A stretch of 64,000 nt of DNA from NCBI GenBank assembly GCA_032718475.1, contig JAUCBJ010002273.1, positions 97,779 through 161,778 of the forward strand, written 5' to 3'. This document shows, one piece after another, positions 47,837 to 59,605 of the stretch. Source of the stretch: Nemertoderma westbladi (taxonomy: Eukaryota; Xenacoelomorpha; Nemertodermatida; Nemertodermatidae). The translations under genes and the position numbers were made by a program. Numbering within the stretch: position 1 is the first letter of the stretch; every line of letters starts with the position of its first letter. Below the pieces are notes generated by a model that saw nothing but the letters and a program-made list of their open reading frames with translations, had not been told where the DNA came from and made no database searches.

Positions 47837-48274
47837 ATAGTAAGTATCATCTACTTCAATCTCATATCCAATTTAGCTACTGTAGCATACAGTACAGAGT
47901 AGCGTTAGCAATATGAATTGTTGTGTCCACTCTCGCACACCGGCGCGTATTGAACGCAAGTAGATCTCACAGAGACCCCATGCAGGGTGTAATTAACACG
48001 ATGCGAATTAATGTAATGGAAAGATGCCCTTCGTGACCTATCATAACCTCACGTACATAGTATGACATATAATTGTTTAATAAGGATTAACATTTTCAAT
48101 GCAGTGAAGCAAGAAATTAAGATCAATAACGGAACGTACAATGAGATAATGGTAAACCATCATATCTTCCTACATATCAAACAGCATATGCAGCAATTCC
48201 ACAAACACAAGAAGTACTGTGTGGCGAGCGACGAAAGTAAGCGAGCTTAGCATACAGGTACCACTTACTCAATC

Positions 48275-48320
48275 GGTGTGTCTGTTGTTCTGTTGTTCTG
48301 TCGTTCTGTTGTGTCCAATT
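48275..48320. repeat. TGTTGTTC short tandem repeat
   Basis: CTGTTGTTCTGTTGTTCTGT and variants over about 45 bases, at the start of an AT-rich interspersed sequence (AATAACTCAGCCAAATGTTA, AAACTTGGTACACATGTAG) that runs to about 48680. No gene seen in 48240-48890. Confidence 0.6.
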
Positions 48321-48894
48321 TTAAACGTTAATAACTCAGCCAAATGTTAATGAAATTTAAACAAACTTGGTACACATGTAGTCTGGCCAAAGTTTAAAAA
48401 TTTTCCAAATTGAATTTCCGTGTGGCCTTCGAGAAGCTAAGATAATAGCAGTTAATTAGTTAATTAAGTTGATTAGGGTAAAAACAGCAATTTCAACCTG
48501 CCTCTTAAAGGATATTAATTATTTTCTAGAATATGATTTAAATAATTATACTTCAAAATTATATAACTGGATTCCCCATACCCCATTCCATTATAGTTTT
48601 TAATTAGTTCAAGAGATTTGCTTTAAGAAATGTGTTTTTAATTAATTGTAATTAAGTTATCAAAATGCCACCGCATCTCTATACTTCCAGCTCCCTCATT
48701 CATTGGCATGCTTACTATTGCCTAGTCTATCTGCTGGCGCTGGGAACCAGTCCACCCACCTTACTTGGCAACGAGTAATTATATCAATAGGCACTACAGT
48801 AGTGTAAGGTACCAGACTAATAAGCCAGCCATCATTAATCCTCTGTGCTCATTTGGGTTGGGCTGGTGCAGATTAAGAGGGCGGTTGACGCAAT

Positions 48895-48914
48895 GGGGGG
48901 GGGGGGGGGGGGGG
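48895..48914. repeat. G20 homopolymer
   Basis: Twenty G in a row. It causes an open frame with a poly-Gly stretch that I do not consider real. The stretch 48915-49362 is AT-rich with no gene. Confidence 0.9.
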
Positions 48915-49362
48915 ATCTTTCCTCTCTTCTTTGATTTATTCTTACTGGCGTTTTGGTTAAATTTTCTTAATTATTTATTACAATTTCTTAAGTATCGATT
49001 TTTGGATAGAATTGTTCAATTTTAATCTGTATCTAATAACTGAGCCTCGTCCTGTGCAATGGCCCCACGAACGTGTATACTACTACAAAGGCCTACTGCA
49101 ATACCAAATTTATATAATAATTTAAATAATTTAATAATATTTATTAAATGGTAAATAAAGTAGAATTATTGTAATAACGCTTGATTCTAGAAATATTCCA
49201 AAGTATTATTAGATTGGTAAACAGGAATTTACATATTCAAGTGTTAATAATGAAAATTAAAAAAATAAATATATAATTAAATTATTTTATTTCTAAATTG
49301 TAACATTACTCGACGCCGATAGTATTAACAGCGAGTTGTTAATTAGCACTTTACAACTTTTG

Positions 49363-51420
49363 AGGACATTGCAGCATTGTGTTGGCCTGTACATTTAGTA
49401 TTGCATTGGTGTTGTAATGTCCCTTGTTTATATGGTTACCATTGACGGCGAAAGGACATTAGCATTGTATTGGCCTGTACATTTAGTATTGTATTGGTGT
49501 TGTAATGTCCCTTGTTTATGTGGTTACCATTGACGGCGAAAGGACATTAGCATTGTATTGGCCTGTACATTTAGTATTGTATTGGTGTTGTAATGTCCCT
49601 TGTTTATGTGGTTACCATTGACGGCGAAAGGACATTAGCATTGTATTGGCCTGTACATTTAGTATTGTATTGGTGTTGTAATGTCCCTTGTTTATGTGGT
49701 TACCATTGACGGCGAAAGGACATTAGCATTGTATTGGCCTGTACATTTAGTATTGTATTGGTGTTGTAATGTCCCTTGTTTATGTGGTTACCATTGACGG
49801 CGAAAGGACATTAGCATTGTATTGGCCTGTACATTTAGTATTGTATTGGTGTTGTAATGTCCCTTGTTTATGTGGTTACCATTGACGGCGAAAGGACATT
49901 AGCATTGTATTGGCCTGTACATTTAGTATTGTATTGGTGTTGTATAATGTCCCTTGTTTATGTGGTTACCATTATTGACGGCGAAAGGACATTAGCATTG
50001 TATTGGCCTGTACATTTAGTATTGTATTGGTGTTGTAATGTCCCTTGTTTATGTGGTTACCATTATTGACGGCGAAAGGACATTAGCATTGTATTGGCCT
50101 GTACATTTAGTATTGTATTGGTGTTGTAATGTCCCTTGTTTATGTGGTTACCATTGACGGCGAAAGGACATTAGCATTGTATTGGCCTGTACATTTAGTA
50201 TTGTATTGGTGTTGTAATGTCCCTTGTTTATGTGGTTACCATTGACGGCGAAAGGACATTAGCATTGTATTGGCCTGTACATTTAGTATTGTATTGGTGT
50301 TGTAATGTCCCTTGTTTATGTGGTTACCATTGACGGCGAAAGGACATTAGCATTGTATTGGCCTGTACATTTAGTATTGTATTGGTGTTGTAATGTCCCT
50401 TGTTTATGTGGTTACCATTGACGGCGAAAGGACATTAGCATTGTATTGGCCTGTACATTTAGTATTGTATTGGTGTTGTATAATGTCCCTTGTTTATGTG
50501 GTTACCATTATTGACGGCGAAAGGACATTAGCATTGTATTGGCCTGTACATTTAGTATTGTATTGGTGTTGTAATGTCCCTTGTTTATGTGGTTACCATT
50601 ATTGACGGCGAAAGGACATTAGCATTGTATTGGCCTGTACATTTAGTATTGTATTGGTGTTGTAATGTCCCTTGTTTATATGGTTACCATTGACGGCGAA
50701 AGGACATTAGCATTGTATTGGCCTGTACATTTAGTATTGTATTGGTGTTGTAATGTCCCTTGTTTATGTGGTTACCATTATTGACGGCGAAAGGACATTA
50801 GCATTGTATTGGCCTGTACATTTAGTATTGTATTGGTGTTGTAATGTCCCTTGTTTATGTGGTTACCATTGACGGCGAAAGGACATTAGCATTGTATTGG
50901 CCTGTACATTTAGTATTGTATTGGTGTTGTAATGTCCCTTGTTTATGTGGTTACCATTGACGGCGAAAGGACATTAGCATTGTATTGGCCTGTACATTTA
51001 GTATTGTATTGGTGTTGTAATGTCCCTTGTTTATGTGGTTACCATTGACGGCGAAAGGACATTAGCATTGTATTGGCCTGTACATTTAGTATTGTATTGG
51101 TGTTGTAATGTCCCTTGTTTATGTGGTTAGCATTATTGACGGCGAAAGGACATTAGCATTGTATTGGCCTGTACATTTAGTATTGTATTGGTGTTGTATA
51201 ATGTCCCTTGTTTATGTGGTTACCAATATTGACGGCGAAAGGACATTAGCATTGTATTGGCCTGTACATTTAGTATTGTATTGGTGTTGTAATGTCCCTT
51301 GTTTATGTGGTTACCATTATTGACGGCGAAAGGACATTAGCATTGTATTGGCCTGTACATTTAGTATTGTATTGGTGTTGTAATGTCCCTTGTTTATGTG
51401 GTTACCATTATTGACGGCGA
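49363..51420. repeat. 88-bp satellite (about 23 units)
   Basis: The unit starts TGTAATGTCCCTTGTTTATG, then TGGTTACCATTGACGGCGAA, then AGGACATTAGCATTGTATTG and GCCTGTACATTTAGTATTGT. Variants of 91 bp have an extra ATT (ACCATTATTGACGG) or TGTATAATG. Inside each unit TAATGTCC(C)TT and AAGGACATTA form an inverted repeat. A six-unit block around 49857-50069 recurs identically at 50393-50605, an offset of 536 bp. Open frames on the plus strand are repeat shadows. Confidence 0.95.
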
Positions 51421-51516
51421 GCTGTAAAGTTACGGCATCATTGGTTACCACGTAAACGATAGGTGTCATTTACACTGTAATTAATGATCTAATATTATGG
51501 TTTTGTTCAGAAATGG

Positions 51517-51615
51517 AAAAAATGAGAAAGCGCGTCACCGAGGGTCGAACCAGCGCTATACGTACGTTTCGGCCTATCAGGCCTCATCAGTAGCGCTAAC
51601 CAGTTCTGCAACTAG
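51517..51615 (-). ncRNA. tRNA-like Pol III unit containing a hammerhead ribozyme
   Basis: On the minus strand, TGGTTAGCGCTA (51602-51591) resembles box A and GGTTCGACCCT (51551-51541) matches box B at 10 of 11 positions. A T6 run (51522-51517) could end Pol III transcription. The distance between boxes, about 50 bases, is tRNA-like. The sequence between the boxes is not a tRNA anticodon arm but a hammerhead ribozyme. Schistosome Sm-alpha SINE-like satellites are a known precedent for Pol III boxes plus a hammerhead. Confidence 0.6.
51552..51597 (-). ncRNA. Type I hammerhead ribozyme (minimal stem III)
   Basis: Read on the minus strand: stem I 5' strand AGCGCTA (51597-51591); core CTGATGA (51590-51584); stem II GGCC-TGATA-GGCC (51583-51571); core GAA (51570-51568); stem III ACG-TA-CGT (51567-51560), including the A15.1-U16.1 pair; cleavage nucleotide A17 (51559), giving a GUA triplet; stem I 3' strand TAGCGCT (51558-51552). 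All conserved core residues are present, G10.1-C11.1 pairs, and stem I has 7 perfect pairs. The 3-bp stem III with a 2-base loop is typical of the minimal type I hammerheads of metazoan retrozymes and Penelope-like elements, which usually act as dimers or in tandem. Cleavage is predicted between 51559 and 51558. Confidence 0.85.
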
Positions 51616-51983
51616 CCTCGGACATTCACTCTCCCACCTAATACACTTCTATTGAACAGGCAGTCTTAAGTTGCATATTACAGTTATTACAATTATTATT
51701 ACAGTTAATTGCAGTTGCATTAACAGCTGAACTCCACTTCATTTAAAATTAATTGCCTCACAGCGAGAGGCCTACTGCATTACCTACCTGTAGCTCCTAT
51801 TAATAACTAGTAGCTATATTATTAACATAGCTCTAAACGCCACCATAAATATAAGCTAACGTTTTTATAACATAATTGATGTCATTTTTAAATTTATTTA
51901 TACAGCAACTAATATAATTTGTGCAGTTTCTATCACTTATAATATATATAATCATTTCGTAATGTTAAAATTTTGCAATAAAA

Positions 51984-52130
51984 CTACATACATACTTGTT
52001 GCAAAGTACTTTACAGTGTTCTGATCCTCGTGGCTTTATTTTCACTCACTCTCTAACGTTCGTTCGTGTAACAAAGCCACTCGGATCATCACACTGTAAA
52101 GTGCTACTTTACACACAAGTATGTAAATAG
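51984..52130. repeat. 147-bp imperfect hairpin element
   Basis: The left arm (CTACATACATACTTGTTGCA, ACTTTACAGTGTTCTGATCC) and right arm (reverse complement near 52130-52070) pair over about 55 bases with several mismatches. The loop holds CACTCACTCTCTAACGTTCG. A short MITE is likely; no coding capacity. Confidence 0.7.
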
Positions 52131-53076
52131 TTATTATATTGTATTTCTTTATTCATTTTTATTATTGCAGACAGGTGCGGGAACTCTGAACTCAATTAAA
52201 TAAATCTCTCTCCAGGGGAAAATCGACACAAATAACCACTGATTTCACTCAAAAGTGATAATGTAACCTGTTGTATTGACTTTCGTTTATTGCTTAGGTT
52301 AGAATAACGCGCAACTGTATCCTGCTCCTTTATCTTAATTGATAAAAATTTAATATTAATACGGGATTTTAATTCCCCGAGTTTTCTACCTGTTTCTAAT
52401 AATTTTACTCATGACTAGCAGGTTTCAGACTCTATGTTAGATCATTGGTTATGGGTATACCCCAAATGTTTATTTTAAAACCAGCCAGTTTTTCATTAAA
52501 ATATACCTTTTGAATAACAAAATCTTTCATTAAAATTGTTATATTATCGGTAATAAAATAAATTAACTTAAATAAATTAAATTTTCGTTCGTGGGGCAAA
52601 GGCCCCAAGAACATGTATGTATTGTATATACATTGTATAGGTTTAAAATTCTAATTACAAATTACATTGTAAGATATTGAATAGATAAGCCCTTATGACG
52701 TCTCTTTTAGAACTATATTAACTTATCTGAACCAAATAGGTTGAAATTTTGCAATTGCGATTTTATGCCATTAGGTGTTGCTTTAATGAAAACGTCAGCA
52801 CCTATATCAGTATATAATAATTACATTCGTGTTTTATTATATTACAAGGTCAGTTCGGGTCTTATCTTCTGTGTCATTGGTAGAGAAAACAACCAACTCC
52901 ATGATGATGGAGGTGAATGATGGAAGTACCATCTGGTACTGCAATTAGGATCCCCTACTTTTTCTTTCTCCTTTTATTGTGAAACGAACTTACTCTCTGC
53001 AAACTACAAACTGCAAAACCGAATAACTATGGGATTCAAACAAATACAACCGCAAAATTAAACAAATACTTCAGCA
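52131..53076. other. AT-rich spacer upstream of the 53077 gene
   Basis: No gene. It contains a 11-bp hairpin GTTCGTGGGGC-AAA-GGCCCCAAGAAC at about 52586-52612; a similar GGCCCCACGAACGTGTAT piece occurs at 49059. The promoter of the 53077 gene should lie in its right part, but no clear TATA box at a fitting distance was identified. Confidence 0.5.
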
Positions 53077-53799
53077 ATGGGAATGGTCTTTTATAAGTCA
53101 GTACTATTATATGCTATTTACGGGATACTAAACATTACGGCCTGTTATGGCGTCACCTGTTATAACGAAAATTATTATAGCTTTAAAGCATCTACTGATT
53201 GGCTACAACAGGAGGTGAGCGAATTGGTATCATCCATGTCTAATAGCAATAAGGTATGGTTACAAGATGCATCAGTCACAACAATACGACATAGTAAAAT
53301 CAAAAACGTGGAACGCAACTGCACAGAATGTGCCCATTACTTCGTGCGAATAATCAGTGTTCATGAATTGACCGGGGATGAGTTAATGATCAATGTTATC
53401 ATTGAAGTATGCATAAAGAGCGAGAGTGAATTGACATGGAAGAGAATATGCCTGGCTCTGGATGAAGACCGATGTGCAGCATTCATGCTACAGCTAGAAG
53501 CTGGGTATCGTCTTAATCAGCAGAGGACCGACGGCGTGAAATATGATCAGGATGAATTCCTCCGGGTCTTGTACATGATTAGAGCCTCTATGAGAGACGA
53601 GCTGACTGAAATATACAGTTCTTGTCATGTCATGTGTTGTCCTGGTGAGTGTCTTACTGATCCAGTCTGGCAGAGGAATCTAGCTACAACTACTACCAGG
53701 GCAGTTGAAGAAACAACAACAGCAGGATGCAGTTCAGTTGTTGCTACTTTGGTATTTCCTATGATTTTGGTGATGGTGATATTGAGTGGAGTCTTTTAG
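53077..53799 (+). CDS. Secreted, probably GPI-anchored, cysteine-rich protein (unrecognised)
   Basis: A 240-codon single-exon frame. The ATG (GCAATGG: purine at -3, G at +4) is preceded by an in-frame TAA five codons upstream, so the start is bounded. Residues 1-25 form a signal peptide (KSVLLYAIYGILNIT core). The ectodomain has ten cysteines (28, 82, 85, 112, 125, 133, 183, 187, 188, 192), including CTEC and CHVMCCPGEC, and an N-glycosylation sequon at N81. A Thr-rich stalk (ATTTTRAVEETTTAG, 203-217) leads to a hydrophobic C-terminal end (219-240) with no cytoplasmic tail, as in GPI-anchor signals; a type I membrane anchor is the alternative. I do not recognise the family. Composition is far less AT-rich than its surroundings, which supports a real gene. 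A function cannot be named. Confidence 0.75.
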   Translation: MGMVFYKSVLLYAIYGILNITACYGVTCYNENYYSFKASTDWLQQEVSELVSSMSNSNKVWLQDASVTTIRHSKIKNVERNCTECAHYFVRIISVHELTGDELMINVIIEVCIKSESELTWKRICLALDEDRCAAFMLQLEAGYRLNQQRTDGVKYDQDEFLRVLYMIRASMRDELTEIYSSCHVMCCPGECLTDPVWQRNLATTTTRAVEETTTAGCSSVVATLVFPMILVMVILSGVF

Positions 53800-53931
53800 A
53801 ACATAATCCACTTTGTGTGATAATGTATTACACATTGATATAACATGTATTTTAATACTATTTATAGGAACTTTAATTATTTTATTTAAGTGCTACTTTA
53901 ATATTTTAGACGTGACTTTATAATTTAAGAT

Positions 53932-53937
53932 AATAAA
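53932..53937 (+). terminator. Poly(A) signal AATAAA for the 53077 gene
   Basis: AATAAA lies 133 bases past the stop codon; a second AATAAA is at about 54015. Either fits as the 3' end signal. AT-rich DNA makes chance hits common. Confidence 0.5.
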
Positions 53938-54019
53938 TTATAAATTTATACCTTCCCCTTCAGTTTGTGTAACGGGGTTTCTAATCCGTCCTCATATTCG
54001 GTGGTTTGATAGCAATAAA

Positions 54020-55785
54020 TTATAGAAACGTCTACAATATAATGTTTTATTAATAATTAATAATAATAATAAAGTAATAATAAAGTCGCGTCTAAAATAC
54101 GTGTTACTACAGTACATGTCAGTGTGGAATACATTATTGAGTAAAAATACTAAAAATATGTCCAACTGATGTAATCAGTGTTTATGTAATATTGCCAGAG
54201 ACGCTATCTAAGGTTGGGGGTGAGTCACGCAGTCTGTGAGGACATGATGCAGATGGACCGAGCCATGAAGTATTTGCATGCATATGTTTGCATTCATTTT
54301 AATTGATTTGTTAAAAAAAAATTTTACATTACTTAATGCAAAGTGGCAAACACCACAACAATATCAACAACCGACAGCCAACAATCTGCAAACCACTGCC
54401 GAAAAATATAAAATTGATACTGAAACCTTACTTTAGTTTATTGATTTGGTTATAATGGCCTTCCACTACAACCTTCACATTCATTGATAGATAATTAACA
54501 TTAATTAGTGCTAATAATGGTTGTTGTTTGTCGACGTGATGTTTACTTACATCTGCAACGCCATTTATAAATTTTTTGATAATTGAGCATAATAGGCTAA
54601 TGTATGTACCAATTATAGTCTCGGGTTACATATATCAACATTCACATATGATTAGTGAACTTGCGGCCAGAATATGGAAGAATACCAGGTTTTAATTTTT
54701 CGATCGGAATTTTATTGGAATTTTATATCTGATGATGAAAAATTTATATTTTTTACATTTCCCCTTATTAAGTGTTTTTTATTTCTATCTATATCCTGTA
54801 CACGTGTACAGATACTAATTAGTTTATTGGTTTGGTTATATTTAGACCTTCTGCAATCTCGCCTTTCTAAATTCTTCAAATGGGGAATTACACTGCAATG
54901 TGAAACATTGGCCGTGAACATTTAACATGCACTAGTTTTATGTTGTTGCGGGCTGGCATATCTAGACATACTAGATATGCTCTGCTCATGTGTGACCCAG
55001 ACCTAAACATAATATTTGCTTTATCTTTCAAAATATTATTACATATGCTTTTTACTAATATACTCGTCAATTTAACAGTATTAAGTTATTAATTTCGACA
55101 ATATTAATAATTGGGCTTGTTGACAGCCATACCATATATGTTCAACCCAGTATTAATCTTCATGACAATCTTGTGGATAGTTTAATACTGAACAAGTATT
55201 AATTTCATTCTCATTTGTATTTGAAATTTATTTGTGTATCAAGCACAACAATACGTGGTATTAGTAACCATGCTTATTGGCAGCCTTCCCAGTAATGTGA
55301 AAATTTCGGTTGCTAATCACCTTTCAAAACATTATATTATTACCGTTGCTGTGCAACAACTCAGAATCAATCTTTTTTGAATGTCGTTGTGTGCGTCAAT
55401 TATTGGGCGTTAATAATAAAGTTAGTCGTATGTGCACAAAGGGGGTATGACCAGGACGTAAAATAATAAATATACTGCCCCGAGAATGAAACTTTGTATT
55501 TTTTGGTATTGTCAACTCCATTTGTTTATATATAAAATATATTCAGCACAGTTAATGTCAGTCTGCGTTTCGGAAAAACATTTGAAACAAAAAAGGACGA
55601 GCGCAACGAGGCTGATGAAGGAGCCTAGTATTATTGTAAAACGAAAAATGTCAAACTTAACTTAAATAGCCCTAGTTAGTGAATATCAACATAATATTGT
55701 ATTTATTATAACTACAACATGTGTTATATTATATCTACAAAATATTGAAGTTAGGACAATTGCTACCCAACAAATTGTTTTAAAA
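54020..55785. other. AT-rich intergenic stretch, no gene seen
   Basis: Short open frames here (54674, 54712) have no family features. A TGTACACGTGTACA palindrome lies near 54797 and a 9-bp hairpin CATATCTAG...CTAGATATG near 54956. A CTGATGA at 55613 was checked as a hammerhead and rejected. Confidence 0.5.
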
Positions 55786-55836
55786 TCATGGGTCGCAATT
55801 GTCCGGGTCGCAATTTGGCCGGGTCGTAATTGTCCG
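55753..55836. repeat. GGGTCGCAATTGTCCG short repeats
   Basis: Three direct 15-16-base copies (GGTCGCAATTGTCCG, GGTCGCAATTTGGCCG, GGTCGTAATTGTCCG at 55791-55836) with one inverted copy GGACAATTGCTACCC at 55753-55767. This could be the end of a DNA transposon; no partner end was found. Confidence 0.6.
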
Positions 55837-56101
55837 AACACCCAAAATATTGTACTGTATAGTGATATTTTTAGTACATTGAAACTTATGTTTAGTGATA
55901 TACTTATTATTAGTTAAATTATGTTTAGATTCTATTGGTTTGGTACTTATTATTGGTTTCTTACTTATCTTACTTACTTATATTTCTTACTTACTTAAAC
56001 CAGGGAAATATAAGGGGAAATAACACAGAATTACTGTACAAGAAGTAGCGAAATAAAGCAAGTAGAAAATAAAATAAAGCTTTATATATTTATGTACATA
56101 T

Positions 56102-56305
56102 ATGTTATTAGTCAGCTCCTCCGCTCCAACTCCCTGTGTTTGCTTGGGGGTCGGCGGTCCTGGAGGTGTCTCGGGTTCGGGGACGGAGCTGGTCTGCGTG
56201 GGTCTAACCTACCAGACAATTACTGATTTGGTGGTGGCATACGTGCTATTTATTGTCGGTGCGATGTTTAATTGTTTTTATTGTTTGTTCATATCTGTTT
56301 CCTAA
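56102..56305 (+). CDS. Possible terminal exon of a membrane protein (uncertain)
   Basis: A 67-codon frame with a GC-rich first half encoding SSSAPTPCVCLGVGGPGGVS and a hydrophobic end (DLVVAYVLFIVGAMFNCF) that could span a membrane. GC content rises sharply over 56115-56205 and drops again, as for an exon, and TTATTAG|TCAG at 56106 could be a splice acceptor. No family match, no upstream exon seen. It could be chance. Confidence 0.25.
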   Translation: MLLVSSSAPTPCVCLGVGGPGGVSGSGTELVCVGLTYQTITDLVVAYVLFIVGAMFNCFYCLFISVS

Positions 56306-56309
56306 TTAA

Positions 56310-57740
56310 ATGCTGGTTGTATATATAAAAAAAAAATTTTATTAGTCAGACAGAAAGATATTATGTTACTTAAAATAAATAAAATGAATAGACTTATTAC
56401 AGTATGGAGGAAACAACTTTCCCACAGGAACCCGTCGAGAATCATAAGATAAAATAATTTCGATGTGAATTCGAACTTATTGCATTTCTGAGATAAATGC
56501 AGGTCTTGATTTTAGATGTATGTAATTAATTAATGGACTGAAATAATACAGGACTCGGGGCAGTTACTTAATATAATCTAAATAATTAAATAATCGTGTG
56601 AAACAAATATGAAAAAATTAGAGACTGGTGTAAGTATGCTTTGAAACAGTGCACTACGAAACATGAGTAACACCTGCGTGTTAATGTGTGAGGTGTGAAG
56701 GACTTGACGAACTACAAAATTGTGCGCTTGAGAATTGCGTGCAAAAGAAATTGAGTGTGTGTGACGCACTCAATAAAATACGTGTGGTGTATTTTCACCC
56801 TATGGATTGTAAAAGGAGCGGGGAGCCTCCGGGGTATTGACATTACATTTTTAACGAGTAGTTAATGTATCAATACTTAACATTCTGGAATCACATAGGT
56901 GTGGCACTATAAAATTGCTCTAAACTCAAAATTTTTACACACACCTCGCGTTTACCCACCAATGATTTTGCCGATTCACTGTGCGAGGGTAACACGCCAA
57001 AAGTTTCTTAACCCTATAAGAAATACAACCAGGCTGATAGTGATTAAAATCGGCCACTTGCCAGGATGTCGAAGTGTATTTTAAGATAGAAATTCCAGGT
57101 TCCCTGTGATGCTGTATCGGGGTGGGGGGTCAAAATGGGAAAAAGCTGTTAGCGCCCCAATTGTAAACCAACCTAAAGGTCAATTTACAATAGGGAACCT
57201 GCCAACCAACCTTCAGGCCCATTACATGGCCGCGTTCACTAAATGTTAAACCTATTGTCCTTTATCTGCTTGTTTATTGGTATATTAGTGTGTATAATTA
57301 ATGATATTAAGGATATTCATACTATGTATAACTAGAGACGGGCCTAGCGGCCCGCGTGAAGCAAGTCGTAGGAGACAGACAGTACGAGTCAAGTAAAAGC
57401 TTATTGTTATGTCTGATAATAAATTAGTGTGGGCGTAGTTCCGGTGGTGTACGAGAAATTTTCTAGACAATTTAAAAATATAATTATTATGTTGTGAATT
57501 AGAAAATAATTATGAATTATAAATGAATTATAAAAGCTGTTGTGATTATAGAAGATAGAGAGCAGTTAGCGAAATGATTATTTTGTTCTATCGGATAGAG
57601 TAGTCAGAGAGGAGTCGAGGTGTCTATTGATTAATAATAATAACAGCAGTTGTCATGAATTTAATACAATCGCGCACAAGAAGTGATAAGACAAATTCGT
57701 TCTTATTTTTGTAATAAATAAAACAAGTTAAGATGTTTCA
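56310..57740. other. Intergenic stretch, no gene seen
   Basis: Short open frames (56578, 56899, 57285) show no domain features. 57110-57220 is less AT-rich with GGGTGGGGGGTC but has no recognisable element. Confidence 0.45.
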
Positions 57741-57743
57741 ATC

Positions 57744-57778
57744 ATGACCTACTATAGATACGACCCGCCAAGCTGCTG
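57744..57778 (-). repeat. Inverse copy of the 27266-27300 segment
   Basis: CATGACCTACTATAGATACG then ACCCGCCAAGCTGCTGC matches the reverse complement of 27266-27300 apart from a small indel. It lies about 80 bases before copy 2 of the minisatellite module. Confidence 0.75.
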
Positions 57779-57859
57779 CAAGTGAACTTTAGTGGGCCAG
57801 TTATTTCTCTTATATAGAACCCCTGAAACAATAGGTCTAGCGCGTCGAAAGTACTTGTC

Positions 57860-58434
57860 CCTAACTAAAATTATGTCCTCTTTCAGATGAGACAAATAAA
57901 AATTTAATAGCTCCAGTTGTTTTCGAGATATGAGATGTTCCTGGCACCCGCATGCCATACAATTTCAGAACTTTCGGAATTGATTGTAACGATTTGTATC
58001 GTGATCAGCGACCTTGAAAAACAGTGTAGCATCAGAAATATCAAACCTAAGGCAAAATTTTCATGACAGTTTCGAATTTTTTTGCTACTTGTACGTTTCG
58101 TTGTGGAGGACCAAAATAGCACAAAAAATGATGACCTTATGCGACCATCGGTGACTGATGGAATATAGTTATATTACATCGTCTATTCAATACGTTATCC
58201 CCAACATAGTTGAGATGACAACAACCGTTGGCAATAATTATTATACCATCTTAAAACTTCAATCCTTTTCAATCCAATTCTCGGACGCCCACCAGTTGCA
58301 CAATCAAATCCCCGACCGAATTTACCACAGTAGGACACGACCCCTGATTCTTGGCTGATGTGATAAACGAGAGCAGGGTGAGTTAACCACGTGGTAGTTG
58401 ACGGAATCGAATCAGTTAGTTGTGCGGACAGAAT
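57860..58434. repeat. Leader of duplicated minisatellite module, copy 2
   Basis: Matches 27808-28380 from CTAACTAAAATTATGTCCTC onward with about 2 percent difference by eye. The sequences before this point differ between the two copies (RTE relic versus unrelated sequence), so the left boundary of the duplicated unit is sharp at about 57860. Confidence 0.85.
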
Positions 58435-59605
58435 CCACACTCTCTCATAAGAAAAGGTCCACCATAAAGAGCCACACTCTCTCATAAGAAAAGATCCACC
58501 ATAAAGGGCCACTCTCTCTCATAAGAAAAGGTCCACCATAAAGCGCCACACTCTCTCATAAGAAAAGGTCCACCATAAAGCGCCACACTCTCTCATAAGA
58601 AAAGATCCACCATACAGTGCCACATTCTCCCAATAAAATGTCCGACACCATAAAGCGCCACACTCTCCAAAGAAAAGGTCCACAATAAAGAGCCACACTC
58701 TCTCATAAGAAAAGATCCCACATAAAGCGCCACTCTCTCTTATAAGATAAGATCCACCATAAAGCGCCACTCTCTCTCATAAGAAAAGATCCACCATAAA
58801 GCGCCACTCTCTCTCATAAGAAAAGATCCACCATAAAGGACCACTCTCTTTCATTAGATAAGATCCACCATAAAGCGCCACTTTCTCTTATAAGATAAGA
58901 TCCACCATAAAGCGCCACTCTCTCTCATAAGAACAGATCCACCATAAAGGTCCACTCTCTTTCATAAGAAAAGATCCACCATAAAGCGCCACTCTCTCTC
59001 ATAAGAAAAGATCCACCACAATACGTCCAACACGTCCATAAAGCGACACACTCTCTCATAAGAAAAGGTCCACCATAAAGCGCCACTCTCTCACATAAGA
59101 AAAGATCCACCATAAAGGGCCACTCTCTTTCATAAGAAAAGATCCACCATAAAGAGCCTCTCTCTCTCATAAGAAAAGATCCACCATAAAGTGCCACTCT
59201 CTTTCATAAGAAAAAATCCACCACAAAGCGCCACTCTCTCTCATAAGAAAAGATCCACCATAAAGGGCCACAATCTTTCACAAGAAAAAATCCACCACAA
59301 AGCGCCACTCTCTCTCATAAGAAAAGATCCACCATAAAGGGCCACACTCTTTCACAAGAAAAGATCCACCATAAAGCGCCACTCTCTCTCATAAGAAAAG
59401 ATCCACCATAAAGGACCACTCTCTTTCATTAGATAAGATCCACCATAAAGCGCCACTTTCTCTTATAAGATAAGATCCACCATAAAGCGCCACTCTCTCT
59501 CATAAGAACAGATCCACCATAAAGGTCCACTCTCTTTCATAAGAAAAGATCCACCATAAAGCGCCACTCTCTCTCATAACAAAAGATCCACCACAATACG
59601 TCCAC
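58435..59605. repeat. 37-bp minisatellite, copy 2 (about 32 units)
   Basis: Same 37-bp unit and the same order of variant units at the start as in copy 1 (including the CATTCTCCCAATAAAATGTC variant). It lacks the 769-bp internal duplication of copy 1 and ends at CACAATACGTCCA, 59605. No LINE tail interrupts it. Confidence 0.95.

Noticed and set aside
49857-51323. Plus-strand frames MSLVYVVTIDGERT over the 88-bp satellite
   Set aside because: Identical frames recur with each repeat block and are due to the satellite.
55608-55662. CTGATGA at 55613 followed by AGGAGCCT and later CGAAAAA, as a second hammerhead
   Set aside because: The GAA core does not follow a closed stem II; about 15 unpaired bases intervene and no matching stem I was found.
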